A stretch of DNA of 64,000 bases from Heterohyrax brucei (GCA_028571685.1 CM053154.1:13052001-13116000); one strand, 5' to 3'; counted from the stretch's first letter, positions 22,083 to 33,070 are shown. Numbers and translations: made by a program. Notes: generated by a model from the sequence alone, not told the origin.

Positions 22083-22306
22083 CACCACCCATTCCCGCTG
22101 GGCTGATGCCAACTCACAGTAACCCTCCACCCACCATGGGTATCAGAATAGAACTGTGCTCCATAGGGTTCTCAAGGGTTGATTTTTTTGGACATAGATT
22201 GCCAGGACTTTCTTCCAAGGCACCTCCAAGCAGACTCAAACTTCCAACCTTTTCAGGTAGCAGCAGCCAAGAGCACTAGCCATTTGTGCAAACCAGGGAC
22301 TCCTCA
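22083..22306 (-). mobile_element. AfroSINE, type B2
   Basis: Reverse copy joined directly to the previous plus-strand SINE: gggctgatgccaactcacag, gaactgtgctccatagggtt, gattgccaggactttcttcc, ccaaggcacctccaagcaga. The pair is tail to tail. Confidence 0.85.
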
Positions 22307-22463
22307 TAAGGACAGCAAACATATGTACTAGTCAATCTCTCTTCAAAGTGCTGAGAGGATGGCGACGGGGACAACTACAACCACCCACAACACTATGACA
22401 ACAGCAAACACTTATTTGGCATTTATTATGGGCCATACACTGTCCCAAGGGCTCTGTGTGTGT

Positions 22464-22635
22464 CTATAAAACCAACTAAACCAAACCCACTGCAATCGAG
22501 TCAATACTGACTCACAGCAACCCTACAGGGAACAGCAGAACTGCTACACAGAGTTTCCAAGGAGCACCTGGCAGATATGAACCGCCTAACTTCGGGTTAG
22601 CAGACATAGCACTCAACCACTACACCACCAAGGTT
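22464..22635 (-). mobile_element. AfroSINE, type A, inside MIR
   Basis: Complete reverse copy: aaaccaaacccactgcaatc, agagtttccaaggagcacct, actacaccaccaaggt. It is flanked by tctgtgtgtgt at 22453-22463 and 22636-22646, an 11-base target-site duplication. Confidence 0.92.
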
Positions 22636-22735
22636 TCTGTGTGTGTGTGTGTATTATTGTTAACATTAACATATTATTATTTTATATAAAATTAATATCA
22701 ATTATAATGTGTGTGTATATATGCTACATGTGTTA
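22636..22735. repeat. (GT)n followed by AT-rich simple sequence
   Basis: The GT run at 22638-22652 begins in the right-hand copy of the SINE's target-site duplication and is longer than the left-hand copy. It then passes into AT-rich sequence. Confidence 0.8.
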
Positions 22736-22870
22736 ATCGAATCTCAGTAACACTATTGCTATCCCCATCTGACAGATCATAAAAGAGGCTCAGAAAAATT
22801 AAATAAATCACTCAAAGGCAATTCTAATTGGTGGAAGAGCTCAAATTCAAGGCCAGGAGGTCTGAACTTC

Positions 22871-23689
22871 TAGCCACAAAGTCCACTTCAGCTGCTGTCA
22901 TAAAAGGGTCTAGCCTAGGGATGGGGCTTCGCTCATATCAGCTGGTCCTAAGATGTCAAGACCCTCTGTGGGTATCAGTATACCAGCTCTGCCCAGAGAC
23001 GGAAGGAAGCGTAGGCTGGGCCTTCCCAGCAGTGACTTCACTTCTCCTGGAAAACCACTGCATCCAAAAACCAAAAGAACACTGTGCTGGGTCTTGTTTT
23101 TCCACCATTTAGTTCTTTCTACACAGTACAAAGGTTGCTTCAAAATTCACTTGGCTAATTCCTTTTCCCATCTGCTCCTCAGAAGCAGGTGAGAGATGGA
23201 CAACTGTGAGGGGTCTCCATCTGTAAGCCTCACAGGGGTGGCAGGCCTGAGCACAAATGGGGACGCAGTGACCACTGGCTGACGCGGTGTTTCCCCTCTG
23301 TTGCCTACAGCCCCGTGGGGTCTCAAACCCTTGTGGCCTCCAGAGAAGACCCTCACTTGTAGACCCACCCAAATCAGGCCACCGTGCCATTCTCCTCCAC
23401 CTGTCCGCAGAAACTCAGTCAGCTTTACTCACTCCCTCAGGGGATCCCGTTTCCTGTGAGGCAGCGTCTGGGCTGTGGACCTGGCTGGGCAGAAGGGGTG
23501 GGGAGAGTTTGTTCTCTAGGCTTCTGCAGACTCCCCCATCACACATCACCGTTTGATTGTGAAGCTCACAATCGAAACCACAGCCCTGAAAACATCTCCC
23601 AAGGTCATCTCATCTGACCTCTTCATTTCATGGAGGATAAAACCAGGTCCAGAGGCCCCAGAGAAGCAAAGCAAACAAAGCTTTATTGG
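22871..23689. other. Repeat-poor noncoding stretch
   Basis: No repeat was recognised. Several 70-94 codon frames overlap on both strands (for example 22828-23112, + and 23109-23390, minus) with no named domain. Confidence 0.5.
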
Positions 23690-24010
23690 AGAAGAAAGAA
23701 CAAAATAGGAGGCCTTACACTACCTGATCTCAGAACCTACCAGACAGTCACAGTAGTCAAAACAGCCCGGTACCAGTACAACAACAGATACCCAGACAAA
23801 TAGAACAGAATCGAGAACCCAGACATCAATCCACCCACTTTCACTCATCTGATCTTTGACAAAGGACCCAAGTCCATTAAACAGGAAAAAGATACTCTTT
23901 TTAACAAAGAATGGTAGCAAAATTTGGTGTCCTTCTGTTAAACAAATAAAAAAGAATCCATACTGTACACTATACACAAAAACTAACTGGAAACGAATCA
24001 AAGAGCCTGG
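23690..24010 (+). mobile_element. L1 ORF2 C-terminal fragment
   Basis: The sense order aggccttacactacctgat, cacagtagtcaaaacagccc, ggtaccagtacaacaacag, ctgatctttgacaaaggacc, aaaaagatactctttttaac follows the L1 ORF2 region just after the RT domain. Stops and frameshifts break it. Confidence 0.85.
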
Positions 24011-25834
24011 GGCATGCAGTTGCAGGGACCTGAGAGCCACAGTGTCGTATCTCCTGGAAGCAGAAGTGGCCATGCTGGATCTGGTGCTAAGTCAGCAAGC
24101 GGCCCCTGAAACATGCAAAGAAGAGCCTTTATTCCTTTTTCCAGTCCCGTTCTGAGTCCTCAGGAGCCTGGCTGCCTTGTCCCTGTTCTATCTGTGCTCC
24201 CTCCAGTGAAGTTGGCTCCTGCAAGGCTTTGCTCCCTGACACCAAATCTGTCTGAATACCACGCAGTTATTCCCTCCTTTTGTACATAAAATACCATAGG
24301 TGAATTTGACCTGGAAAAGAGAACAGGGGAGAAAGCGGAACAGAGCACACACAGGGTCCCTATGGCCAGTTCAACTCTGTGGCCCTCCAGAGTCATCCCC
24401 ACAAGAAGCTCTCGAGTACTCATGCTGTACTTGATCCTGAACTGAAGAAGGGATAAAAACAGGTGAGAAAGCCTGAAATAAAAGCAATATGCCACACAAA
24501 GGAAGAAGGAGGGTACATCGTGGTTTGTAGGAGGATGGACGCAATCCTTTGCAGCAGCCACTGAGGTTCTCTGGGACCACAGAAAACTCTGTTTAGAAGA
24601 AATTCTTGAAACCACCAGTGACTCCCTGGCATTAAACTTTCCATGGCTCCCTACTGCCAAAGCCCTACCTCATCCCTGCAGCACTCACTACCTGGCTCGC
24701 AGCTCCAGCCTTCTCGGGGCCCTCTCCCACCAGCCTGAGCTGCCGAAGGTCTCTGAATAGCCCTGCTCGTTCACGCACAGCTACAAAGAGAGGGCACTGA
24801 GGCCACCACTGGATGAACTGATACAAGACTTGGCTTCTAGACTTCCCCTGGAGATGCAGGGAGGTGTTGCCACCATCCTCAACCCGTAATTCACAGCACA
24901 GCCAGCTCAGTCTCCCAGCCCAGGGTGGGAGTCCCTTTGCCCGACCACTGAGAGAAGCCACAAGCCTGATGGCCAGCTCACCCAAAGGACATGAACCCAG
25001 CCCCTAGACTGACAAGCAGGAGGCAGGGACAATTTGAGCCACCACCAGATAAAACACATCCTCTTGCCCCCAACCCCACCCACTGGCCAAACCCCAAGCC
25101 TAGCATGACATCAGCAGAATAGGTCCCACTGGGTTTTCAACCAGATTCACAATAAGAAAAAGCAGTGAAGCTCTCTGACACCGTGGGGACTCCGCCTTCT
25201 CTGCTTCTGGTCCCAGTCCCAAGGATTGGCCAGCTCGCTCCCTGGCTGACCTTCTGACTTCAGGAGTTCAACTTCCGCACCCCTGGGAGCATACAAGTTA
25301 TGAAAGGGAAGGAGAAGTTGACCTGGCGGCAGCTGAATGTTTGGGAAGGGCTCTCTTCTTCATTAAAATCACCAGCATTGTTTCTAAATGTGTGGAAACA
25401 AAAGCACACAGCTCAGGCCCCCAGCACCCTCAAATAAACTTCCCTGGCCATCCTCCCTGGAGAAGCCGGGGTGCCTAAGCTGGGGGCTGGGGCTCCACAG
25501 AGAACTGCCCAGCCTGAGAGGGGACCAAGGCGGCTCAGTCACAGGCCAGGACCAGCACAGAGCAGATCCCGGGGCTGGGCTTCCATCCTGGGCAGGATGT
25601 CCTGGCATTCGTGCAAGCTCCTAGGTCCCTGGCAGTTCTAGATGGAGTCTGCGAGGCTCAGTGTTTTCCTGACAGTTCCAAAGGCGGCCCTAGCTTGCCT
25701 GGGAACATACACACACCCTTCAAGAGGAGGGGCTCCTTGTTCGCATCGCAGAAGAGACCAGGCACCTGGGCAGAGGTGGGGAACCTGGACTGAAGGTCAA
25801 AATCCTGGCTCCCCACTCACCTGTGGTGGGGGAG
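24011..25834. other. Repeat-poor noncoding stretch (1.8 kb)
   Basis: This is the longest piece without a recognised mobile element. A 166-codon minus frame (24160-24660) contains no motif I can name and is crossed by other frames. Positions 25430-25640 are GC-rich, but CpGs are too few for an island. Confidence 0.5.
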
Positions 25835-25935
25835 GACTGCAGTAAAGGCCTTCTCTACTCTGAACCTCGGTCTCCTCACCTGTAGAATGAGGCTGGGGAT
25901 GCCTGTCTCATAGTGCGAACAAGATGAAGTGAATG
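25835..25935 (+). mobile_element. MIR fragment
   Basis: The order ctgaacctcggtctcctcac, ctgtagaatgaggctgggga, tgcctgtctcatagtgcgaa is the sense MIR core. Confidence 0.75.
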
Positions 25936-26184
25936 GGCAGCAGGGAGGACCAAGTCTGGCATGTGAGTGGAGTTCCAGAAACAATGTGTGCTGGAGGGAG
26001 GCCATAGAGACAGGAAACCTGTGTCTGACTGCCTCCTAGCAGGGTAGGCCTTGGGTTGGGTAGAGGCTACGGTCTGCCCACAGAGGCATCTGTGAGCCCC
26101 CAAGAGTCCCAGCAAGCCCAGCATGGGGTATACAAAAAATCAAAATCGTCTCCAAAGCTGCCTTCCAAGAGATGCTGAGTTCCG

Positions 26185-26250
26185 AAAGGACAGGTCTGTG
26201 ACTGCCTCTTTGAACCCTAGCACCCACTACAAATGACTTTCGTGGTTCAC
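26185..26250 (+). mobile_element. L2 LINE 3' end fragment
   Basis: The order aaaggacaggtctgtgactg, ttgaaccctagcaccca resembles the last part of L2 in sense. Very short. Confidence 0.4.
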
Positions 26251-26254
26251 AAGA

Positions 26255-26465
26255 AGAGCAATTAATATTTATTAAGTGTTGCCAGGTGCCAGGCCTTGTG
26301 CCACGTCACACACATTACCACTATGAGGCCTCATTATTCTGCCCACTGTACACATGAAAAAAGTCAGGCACAGATAGGTTAAAGGAATTACTTAAGGTCA
26401 CACAGCTATTAAACGGTGGGTGGGAATTCAAACCCAAATCACCCAGTTCCAAAGAGGACACCACC
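26255..26465 (-). mobile_element. MIR SINE
   Basis: Nearly full length in reverse: taatatttattaagtgttgc, caggtgccaggccttgtgcc, aggttaaaggaattacttaa, ggtcacacagctattaaacg. Confidence 0.8.
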
Positions 26466-26520
26466 TCCACTCTCCAGCCTCCCCTAAACAGTTCGCTGAG
26501 GCATGTGGTCACTCTGCCTG

Positions 26521-26722
26521 AAGGAGCCCTGGAGCCACAGTGGTTAAAGCACTTGGCTACTAACCAAAAGACTGATGGTTCAAACCTGAGAGTCGCTCCA
26601 AGAAAGAAAGACGTGGCAGTCTGCTTCCCTAAAGATTACAGCCTTAGAAACTCTATGGGGCAGTTCCACTCTGTCCTGCAAGGCAGCTAAGAGTTAGAAG
26701 CGACTCAATGACAGCAGCTTCT
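26521..26722 (+). mobile_element. AfroSINE, type B1
   Basis: Clear B1 copy: ggagccctggagccacagtg, ggcagtctgcttccctaaag, attacagccttagaaactct and agcgactcaatgacagcag. Confidence 0.92.
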
Positions 26723-27837
26723 TCTGCTTTAATCTTGTTCCTTCTTGTCTGGCTCAGTCTATCTCCTCCGTGGCCCAAGCTATAGCCATGAAACTTATGA
26801 TCTCTCAGGTGGTCTCACACTGCTTTGTGCTGCAACTGGCAGTAGTGTACGCCAATTGTGAACATCTCTCCCCATAGCCCTGTTCAGTGACAGAGAGAGT
26901 ATTTACACCACAGAAATGGGCACATACTACCCAGTGCTGAATTTTACCAGCACACCTCTCCCCTCACAGCTACACAGACAGCCAGCTTGGGCCTCTCTCT
27001 CAGGAGGCCTCTTTGAAAAAATAGACTCAAATCTGAAGTTACCCATTCTGTGGAATTAGGGTGTTTCTTTATGAATTCAAAGTCCAGTTGTAAGTCAACA
27101 TCAAAGAGATTCATGACATCAAGGCTATTCAGGGCACCCCTGGCCTCAAGGAAAAGAAAGTGGGCAAGGTAATGGATAACTCCTATTTTAACGGGTCCAG
27201 GATCCCTGTTTCTGTTGAACAATTGCCCTGCCCCCACCTACACAGCTATGCTAGGCTACTGATCGGTGCCACCAGCTCTAAACGACTCGGCCCTGTCCAC
27301 AGTGACCAACCTCAAGCACAAGGACACAAGCCAGAAAGGCCAGTCCAAATGCCTGAACAATATTTGACATCTGGGTGCTGGGAGAAGGAGCCCTTCTTTT
27401 CGGAGACGGGCAAACAGTAAGAACACACAGCAGCGGCCATCCTTCCCACGATGGGGAAAGAGATGAGCCGTGGCAGGAAGGAGGCCAGCACGCAGAGAGA
27501 AGCGGAGACAAGAGATTCGGGAGGGGGAGGCAGGAAGCAGAGAGGGACAAACACCAGATGACAGAACTTGAGCCCCATCCAGGACTGAACTTCCCGAAAT
27601 GTGAGTCAATAAATGCTCTCTCTTTTTTTTGTTGGTTTTTTTTTTTTTTTTGCTTAAGCTAGTCGGAGTTAGGTTGCCGTCACTCATAAGTGAAAGATAC
27701 ATCTAGTCATAATCATCTTGCTGACACACAGATCAACCTACAAAAAGACACAGGAACAAGGCTCAAAGCCCAATGGAGCCTCCTCAAGGTAACATTCAAG
27801 TAGTTCATTTCAATAACAAATATAGAGCTTGCAGTGT
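26723..27837. other. Unassigned noncoding stretch with a T-rich run
   Basis: A run of T residues occurs at 27620-27652, just after gagtcaataaatgctctc, which resembles a retroelement polyadenylation context. The purine-rich bases 27460-27545 give a 148-codon minus frame that is low-complexity and not credible. Confidence 0.45.
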
Positions 27838-27940
27838 GATGGACTGCCTTGGAAACCCTGTGGGGCAGTTCTGCTCTGTCCCAAAAAGTCGATAAGAGTA
27901 GGAATCAACTCAACAGCACTGGGTTTGGGTTTGGGGGGTT
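27838..27940 (+). mobile_element. AfroSINE, type A, 5'-truncated
   Basis: It starts in the middle (ccttggaaaccctgtggggc) and ends agcactgggtttgggtttgg. The tRNA-like head is absent, as for an insertion that ended early. Confidence 0.85.
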
Positions 27941-28731
27941 TAGTAGCACCCGCCACATTTCAAGTGTTTACTAGTATTAAACAACACAGAGAGAGAACAT
28001 TTCCAAAATGGCAGAAAGTTCTGTTGGGCAGTGACAATCTCCAAACTATCTGGGCACTTGTTACTCTGGCCATGGCCCGTGACCAACGACAGACAACTGA
28101 CGGGGGATGGTTTATAAGAGCGCAACTCCCTAGCCCCTCAGGTGAAAGAAGTCTGAGGTGTGTGTTCAACACCATGAGTTCCCCAGGAGGAATGAGCACC
28201 AACTGCCCAAAGTGGCAACTTTCTTAGAAATAAACACCTTTGTTGGCTTTCTTTCTTTCATTTATTTTCTTTTCCATTATACATTTGTTAAAATATGCAA
28301 AATTGGACACTTAAAAAAAAAGGAAGATTCCACTTGGCTTGGCTCTACTGTAAATTGATTACAGCTTAGTGAAATAATGGGAGAAAATCAATGAAGCAGA
28401 GACTTCAAAACATGCACCTCGTGACAGTTCTGCCACCACCTGCCTTCATCATGGTCCAGGCATGGCTAGAAAGGAAGAATTGCCACCGAGTCAGCTAGGC
28501 AGCCCGATCAAAACGTCCTCCCGCTGGTGGGCTCAGCTGTGTGTTGATCCAACACTCCTGGGACACAACGAACTCCCACTGGAAGTAGTGCCCCTCTCAT
28601 GAAAGCTGCCCCCAGAGGGCTATGTAAGATTAGAGGGGGTGGAAAGAATATATTCTCCTTCCCACTTCAGAATCACTGCTTCTAAGTCTTCCCAAGGCCA
28701 CCTGGAGAAAATGTCAAATATACCAAGTGTG
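27941..28731. other. Unassigned noncoding stretch
   Basis: No repeat was recognised except a short A run at 28311-28322 and an AT-rich patch from 28235. A 132-codon frame (27829-28227, +) begins in a SINE. Confidence 0.5.
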
Positions 28732-28912
28732 AGGGGTCCTGGTGGCAGTGGTTAAAGTAATCAACTGCTAACTGGAAAGTCAATGGTTCAAAACCACCAA
28801 CAGCTCCACAAAAGAAAGGAAGGAAGCAGTCTGCTTCCATACAGATTTCCAGCCTTAGAAACCCTATAGGGTCACTCCAAGTCAAAACCAACTTGAGAGC
28901 AACGAGTTTAGA
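28732..28912 (+). mobile_element. AfroSINE, type B1
   Basis: It holds ggggtcctggtggcagtgg, gcagtctgcttccatacaga, ttccagccttagaaacccta and tcactccaagtcaaaacc. A small internal deletion removed ggggcagttctactctgtc. Confidence 0.85.
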
Positions 28913-28914
28913 GT

Positions 28915-29245
28915 CTTTTGGATAGCCAATGTGGCAGTTACTTTCATGTGTCCACTTGGCTAGGCCATGGTGCCCTGTTGTTTGGTCAAACACTAGTCTA
29001 GATGTTGCTGTGAAGAAATGAATTTGCTTAACACTTAACAATCAATTGACTTTAAATTAAGAAGCATGCCCTCCATAATACACATGGACATCATCCAATC
29101 AAAGACCTTAAGAGCAAACACTGAGGTTTCCTGGGGAGAAAAATTCTGTCAGTTTCCACCTTGCCCAGCATGGCGATTTTCTGACTTACCAGCCCAGGAA
29201 TCATGTGAGCCAATTCCTTGCAATAGATATCTTTCTCTCCCACAC
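28915..29245 (+). mobile_element. LTR-type repeat, family uncertain
   Basis: The landmarks cacttggctaggccatggtg, tttggtcaaacactagtcta, gatgttgctgtgaagaaatg, catcatccaatcaaagacct and catgtgagccaattcc are common to a widespread placental repeat I remember. I cannot name it safely. The RTE fragment follows at once. Confidence 0.5.
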
Positions 29246-29246
29246 G

Positions 29247-30222
29247 TACGTATACTGCAAAGAACAGGAATTTCAGAACACTGAATTGTGCCCATGAAGA
29301 AGCTGTGTGTAAATCAAGAGGCAGTCATTCAAAGAGAAAAAGAGGGTACTGCGTGGTTTAAAATCAGGCAAGGTCTGAGTCAGGGTTGTATAATTTTCAC
29401 CATTCCTACTCAATCTGTATGCTGAGCAAATAATCCAAGAAACTGGATTATATGAAGGAGAACAAGGCATCAGGATTGGAGGAAGATTCATTAACAACCT
29501 GTGTTATACAAATGACACAACTGTGCTTCCGGAAAGTGAAGAGGAAGCACTTACTGAGGAAGATCAATGACCACTGCCATGAATATGGATTGCATCTCAA
29601 AATCAAGAAAACAAAACTTCTCACAACTGTACCAGTAAGCAACATCATGATAAACAGAGAAAAAACTAAGTTGTCAAGGATTTCCTTTTACTTGGATCCA
29701 TAATCCATACTCAAGGAAGCAGCAATCAAGAAATCAAATACATCATTACACTGGGCAAATCTGCTGCAAAAGACCTCTTTAAAGTATTAAAAAGCAAAGA
29801 TGTCATCTCATATGTATATGAAAGCTAGACAATGAAAAAGGAAGACTGAAGGATTGACTGCTGCCTTTGAATCATGGTGCTAGCTAAGAATACTGACCAT
29901 ACATTGGACTGCCAAAAGAAGGAACAAATCCGTCCTGGAAGAAGTACTACCAGAATACTCCTTAGAAGCAAGGATGGTGAGACTGTGTCTCACATACTTT
30001 GGACATGTTGTCAGATAAGATCGGTTCCTGGAGAAGAACATCAAGGTTGGTGAAGTTGAGGATCAGAGAAAAAGATGAAGATCTTTAACAAGGCAGATGG
30101 ACACAGTGCCTTCAACAATGGGCTTCAACTTAGCCTTTGTAAGGACAGCACCAGACTGGGAAGTTGTTTGTTTTTTGTACAGCGGGTTGCTGTGAGTCAG
30201 AACCAACTTGATAGTACCCAAC
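29247..30222 (+). mobile_element. RTE LINE, RT domain to 3' end, pseudogene
   Basis: It begins inside the RT domain (actgcaaagaacaggaattt) and runs to the tail (gttgctgtgagtcagaacca, then gtacccaacaatgat). The catalytic box at 29505-29516 reads tyrosine-threonine-asparagine-aspartate, so one catalytic aspartate is gone. Frameshifts occur throughout. The 3' tail is followed by AT-rich simple sequence, not a clean (AAC)n run. Confidence 0.9.
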
Positions 30223-30223
30223 A

Positions 30224-30277
30224 ATGATAAATATGTATACATATAAATACATGTGTTATATATGTATTTATATGTCC
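30224..30277. repeat. TA-rich simple repeat
   Basis: Imperfect tatgtatacatataaatac units directly after an RTE 3' end, probably grown from its tail. Confidence 0.7.
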
Positions 30278-30281
30278 CATT

Positions 30282-30622
30282 TGGAAACACTGCTGGCATA
30301 GTGGTTAAGTGCTATGGCTGCTAAGCAAATGGTCAGCCATTCAAATCCACCAAGTGCTCCTTGGAAACTCTAGGGCACTGTTACTTCTCCTACAGGCTTA
30401 CTGGAAACTCTGGTGGCATGATGAATTAAGTGTTACACCTGCTAATCCAAAGGTCAGCAGTTCAAATCTGCCCAATGCTCCTTGGAAACTCTATGGGGCC
30501 ATTCTACTCTGATCTCTAGGGTTGCTACGAGTCAGACCTCACTCGACGGCAGTGGGTTTTTTATAGGGTTACTGTGAGATGAAATTGACTCCACAGCAAT
30601 GAGTTTTGGCTTTTTAAATGTC
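30282..30622 (+). mobile_element. AfroSINE, type A, split by a second SINE
   Basis: The outer copy runs from ggaaacactgctggcatagt to cttctcctacagg near 30402. It resumes at about 30565 with gttactgtgagatgaaattg and ends gcaatgagttttggcttttt. Confidence 0.87.
30403..30563 (+). mobile_element. AfroSINE, type A, inserted in another AfroSINE
   Basis: Complete copy from ggaaactctggtggcatgat to actcgacggcagtgggtttt. A short ttact sequence occurs on both sides and may be the remains of the target duplication. Confidence 0.88.
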
Positions 30623-30631
30623 CTGCTGGTT

Positions 30632-31221
30632 CTGGTGGTACAAACTGAAGTGTGTCCCCTCAAAATACATGTTGTAAATCCTAACCCCTACACCTATGAT
30701 TGGAAACCTTGGTGGTATAGTGGTTAAGTGCTATGTCTGCCAACCTTTCGAATCAAGGCACTCCTTGGAAACTCTATGGAGCAGTTCTATTCTGTCCTAT
30801 AGAGACACTAAGAATCAGAATCAACTCAACAGCAGCGGGGTTTTTTTTTTTGGTTTGAGTCTATCTATGATTATAACCCCACTTGGCAATGGGTTTTTTT
30901 TTGTCGTTATACCAATGAGGCTGTACTAGTATTGGGTGTGTCTTAAGTCAATTTTCTTTTGAGATATAAAACAGCACACTAAGCAAGCAGCAAAACAGCA
31001 CAGATGAGGAATACAGGTGCCGTGCCACATGAAAATCACCAAGAAGCCACGGAACAGAAGCCAAAAAGAGTTAAGAACTTTCCCCCAGAGCCCACAGAAA
31101 GAACAGCCTTCTCCTACAGCTGGCACCCTGAATTCAGACTTCTAGCCCCCTACACTGTGAAAAATGAATCTCTGCCGATGTACCGATGATATTTCTGCGA
31201 TGGCAGCACTAGATAACAAAG
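30632..31221 (+). mobile_element. MaLR-like solo LTR holding a SINE
   Basis: The 5' part matches MaLR-type LTRs (aactgaagtgtgtcccctca, aaatacatgttgtaaatcct). Then come ttgggtgtgtcttaagtcaa and ttttgagatataaaacagca (promoter/R region). The 3' end is gaattcagacttctagcccc, ttctgcgatggcagcacta, gataacaaagaca. No internal retroviral region flanks it. The SINE at 30701-30860 divides the U3 part. Confidence 0.72.
30701..30860 (+). mobile_element. AfroSINE, type A, inside an LTR
   Basis: Complete copy: ggaaaccttggtggtatagt, ctccttggaaactctatgg, cagcagcggggttttt. The host sequence ctatgatt occurs at 30694-30701 and again at 30865-30872, a target-site duplication of at least 8 bases. Confidence 0.92.
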
Positions 31222-31414
31222 ACACCTGATTACTACAGCCAGCCTACCAGGTGGAGAACTTGGGCTACAATTTTCACTAGAGAAATTAGAAACAATTTGC
31301 AAATGCTTGCCACAGGAAAACTGGGGAACTCCAAGGAGACACCAGGTGCCTATAGTTAAAGTTAAAAATGAAAGGAGCACCCACGGATGGACAGCCAAGG
31401 GCCGCTGACTGACA

Positions 31415-31805
31415 AATGTGATCCATCCATAGAACGGATTCAGCCATAAAAGGGAAGAAAGAACAGATACACGCTGCAATGAGATGCAGCTTGAAAACAG
31501 TGCACTAGGAGAAAGAAGTCAGACACAAAAGGCCATCATATAGTTTGATTCCATTTATACGGAATACCCAGAATAGGCGAATCTGTAGACGTAGAAAGCA
31601 GACTAATGGTTGCTGGGATGGCAGTGAGGGAGGGCCTGATCACTGATAAGTCCAGGGTTTCCTTTTGGGGTGATTAAAAACTTCCTGGTATTAGATAGTG
31701 GGGATGATTATGCAACCTAAAGGAATAAGATACAAATCACTAAAATTGTATTTAAAAATAGTGAATTTTATGATACGCATACTATATTACAATTTAAGAA
31801 GAAAA
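31415..31805 (+). mobile_element. L1 LINE 3' end
   Basis: It holds tagaacggattcagccataa, caatgagatgcagcttgaaa, tttgattccatttatacgga, taatggttgctgggatggc, ttggggtgattaaaaacttc and ttacaatttaagaag. Confidence 0.88.
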
Positions 31806-32739
31806 ATAAGTGCCCAAAGGCAAAATACTTGTTCCTGGAAACACAGACACTGCTAGGGGACAGAGGAAAGCAGGCTGGGGGCCGGGGGAGTAGGGGTGGA
31901 TACTGGGGAAGGACAATGCCTCCTCCCTTCAGCCCCTTATGAGAGAAGCAGCAGAAAACACACCCAGGCAAGAAGCAGCAGGGCCTGGCTATAACCTTGT
32001 TACGTGACCTCAGGCAGGTTTCCTCAGTTCTCTGAACCCCAAAGAACCTGTCCACAGAGGGAACAGAGCCCAGAGGGTAGGGGTGTGGATAGCATCTCCC
32101 TGGTCCCTATTAGGAGTGATTACAGGGCAGAGGGCCAAAGGAGTTTCCCAGAAGCTTTCATGTGCCCTACACCTCTTTCAGCACGTTGATGGAGCTTCCA
32201 TCGTGCTAGCCACAAGTGTCCTGCATCTTGTGTCCCTGCAGAAAAGGCCTGGCCCATTTACCCAAGGAGAAGGCTGTGGCCTCTGGCCACGGCCACCATC
32301 ATTCCAGAGGCCTGTGCTTTGGCCTGCTCTGGAATCTGTGACCTCCAGATAGCTCCCTGTCCTCCAGTTCCCAGGGGGCCTGGTGGCCTGGAGCCTTCTC
32401 AGTGGCCACTTTCAGCCCCCTCCCACCCCAGGCTGGTACCTGCACATTCACAAACACAGGGCTGCTTCTGGTGTTTTCACATTGTTGAAAGTATAAACCA
32501 CACTCTACGTCCAATGCTCCTGCTCTTTCAGTCTCTCTGCCTGCCACTTCACCTGCTCCAGAGCAGCAGGTCCTGCCTTGGAACCCCTCCTCCTCCTGGG
32601 AAAGGGACCATTCAGAGTCGGCCATACATACTGTGGGGCTCAGCAACTGATGCAGGGTCTGAAACCAGAACGACAGGTTGGTCCCCCAGCCATCAACTGC
32701 CTGTCCTGCACAGCGCCACTTGGAATTTCTTCCCCACTT
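31806..32739. other. Repeat-poor stretch with the longest open frame
   Basis: The 174-codon minus frame (32299-32823) and a 140-codon plus frame (32319-32741) overlap in a GC-rich region. Neither has a domain I know. The minus frame starts inside an L2-like fragment, so I treat both as chance. Confidence 0.5.
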
Positions 32740-32830
32740 GACTGTTACCCGCTGAGCACGAGGACCAGGGCTTCCTGGCTGACCACTCCATCCCCAGCAC
32801 CTAGAACAGTGGGTGACTGTCACAGCTGAT
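32740..32830 (+). mobile_element. L2 LINE 3' end fragment
   Basis: The order gactgttacccgctgagcac, gaggaccagggcttc, then atccccagcacctagaacag matches the sense L2 3' region. Confidence 0.65.
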
Positions 32831-32924
32831 GAAGGAGTGAGATCAGAGTAGAAAAGATGAGCTATCTAAAACATGTCATGATAGAGCGTGTGAAAAACTA
32901 AAGCAAGATGGAATAGGTAAAACC

Positions 32925-33070
32925 CTGTCCTTGGCATCAGCAGATAGGATTCAAGTTCTAGGTCTGTGACCCTCAGTGGGCTGTGGACCTTCTCTGGCCC
33001 TCAGTTTCCTCTTCTTTTAAAATGGAGTGCTTGGCCAAGGTGATCTTTCAAGTTCCCTCCAACCCACACA
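32925..33070 (+). mobile_element. MIR SINE
   Basis: The order gataggattcaagttctagg, tctgtgaccctcagtgggct, ctcagtttcctcttctttta, aaatggagtgcttggcc is the sense MIR. Confidence 0.75.

Larger units (their letters stand above)
22385..22870 (-). mobile_element. MIR/L2-like element split by a SINE
   Basis: The left part is gcatttattatgggccatac, actgtcccaagggctc. The right part is catctgacagatcataaaag, ctcagaaaaattaaataaat, tcaaattcaaggcc. Together they follow the reverse MIR order. The gap is filled by the SINE at 22464-22635 and the simple repeat after it. Confidence 0.65.

Noticed and set aside
24160-24660. 166-codon minus-strand frame as a gene
   Set aside because: No recognisable motif, other frames run across it in different phases, and no splice or promoter context supports it.
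25430-25640. CpG island / promoter
   Set aside because: GC-rich but CpG-poor, with no associated first-exon features.
32299-32823. 174-codon minus-strand frame as a gene
   Set aside because: GC-rich sequence makes long chance frames likely. It is opposed by a 140-codon plus frame, overlaps an L2-like fragment, and shows no domain.
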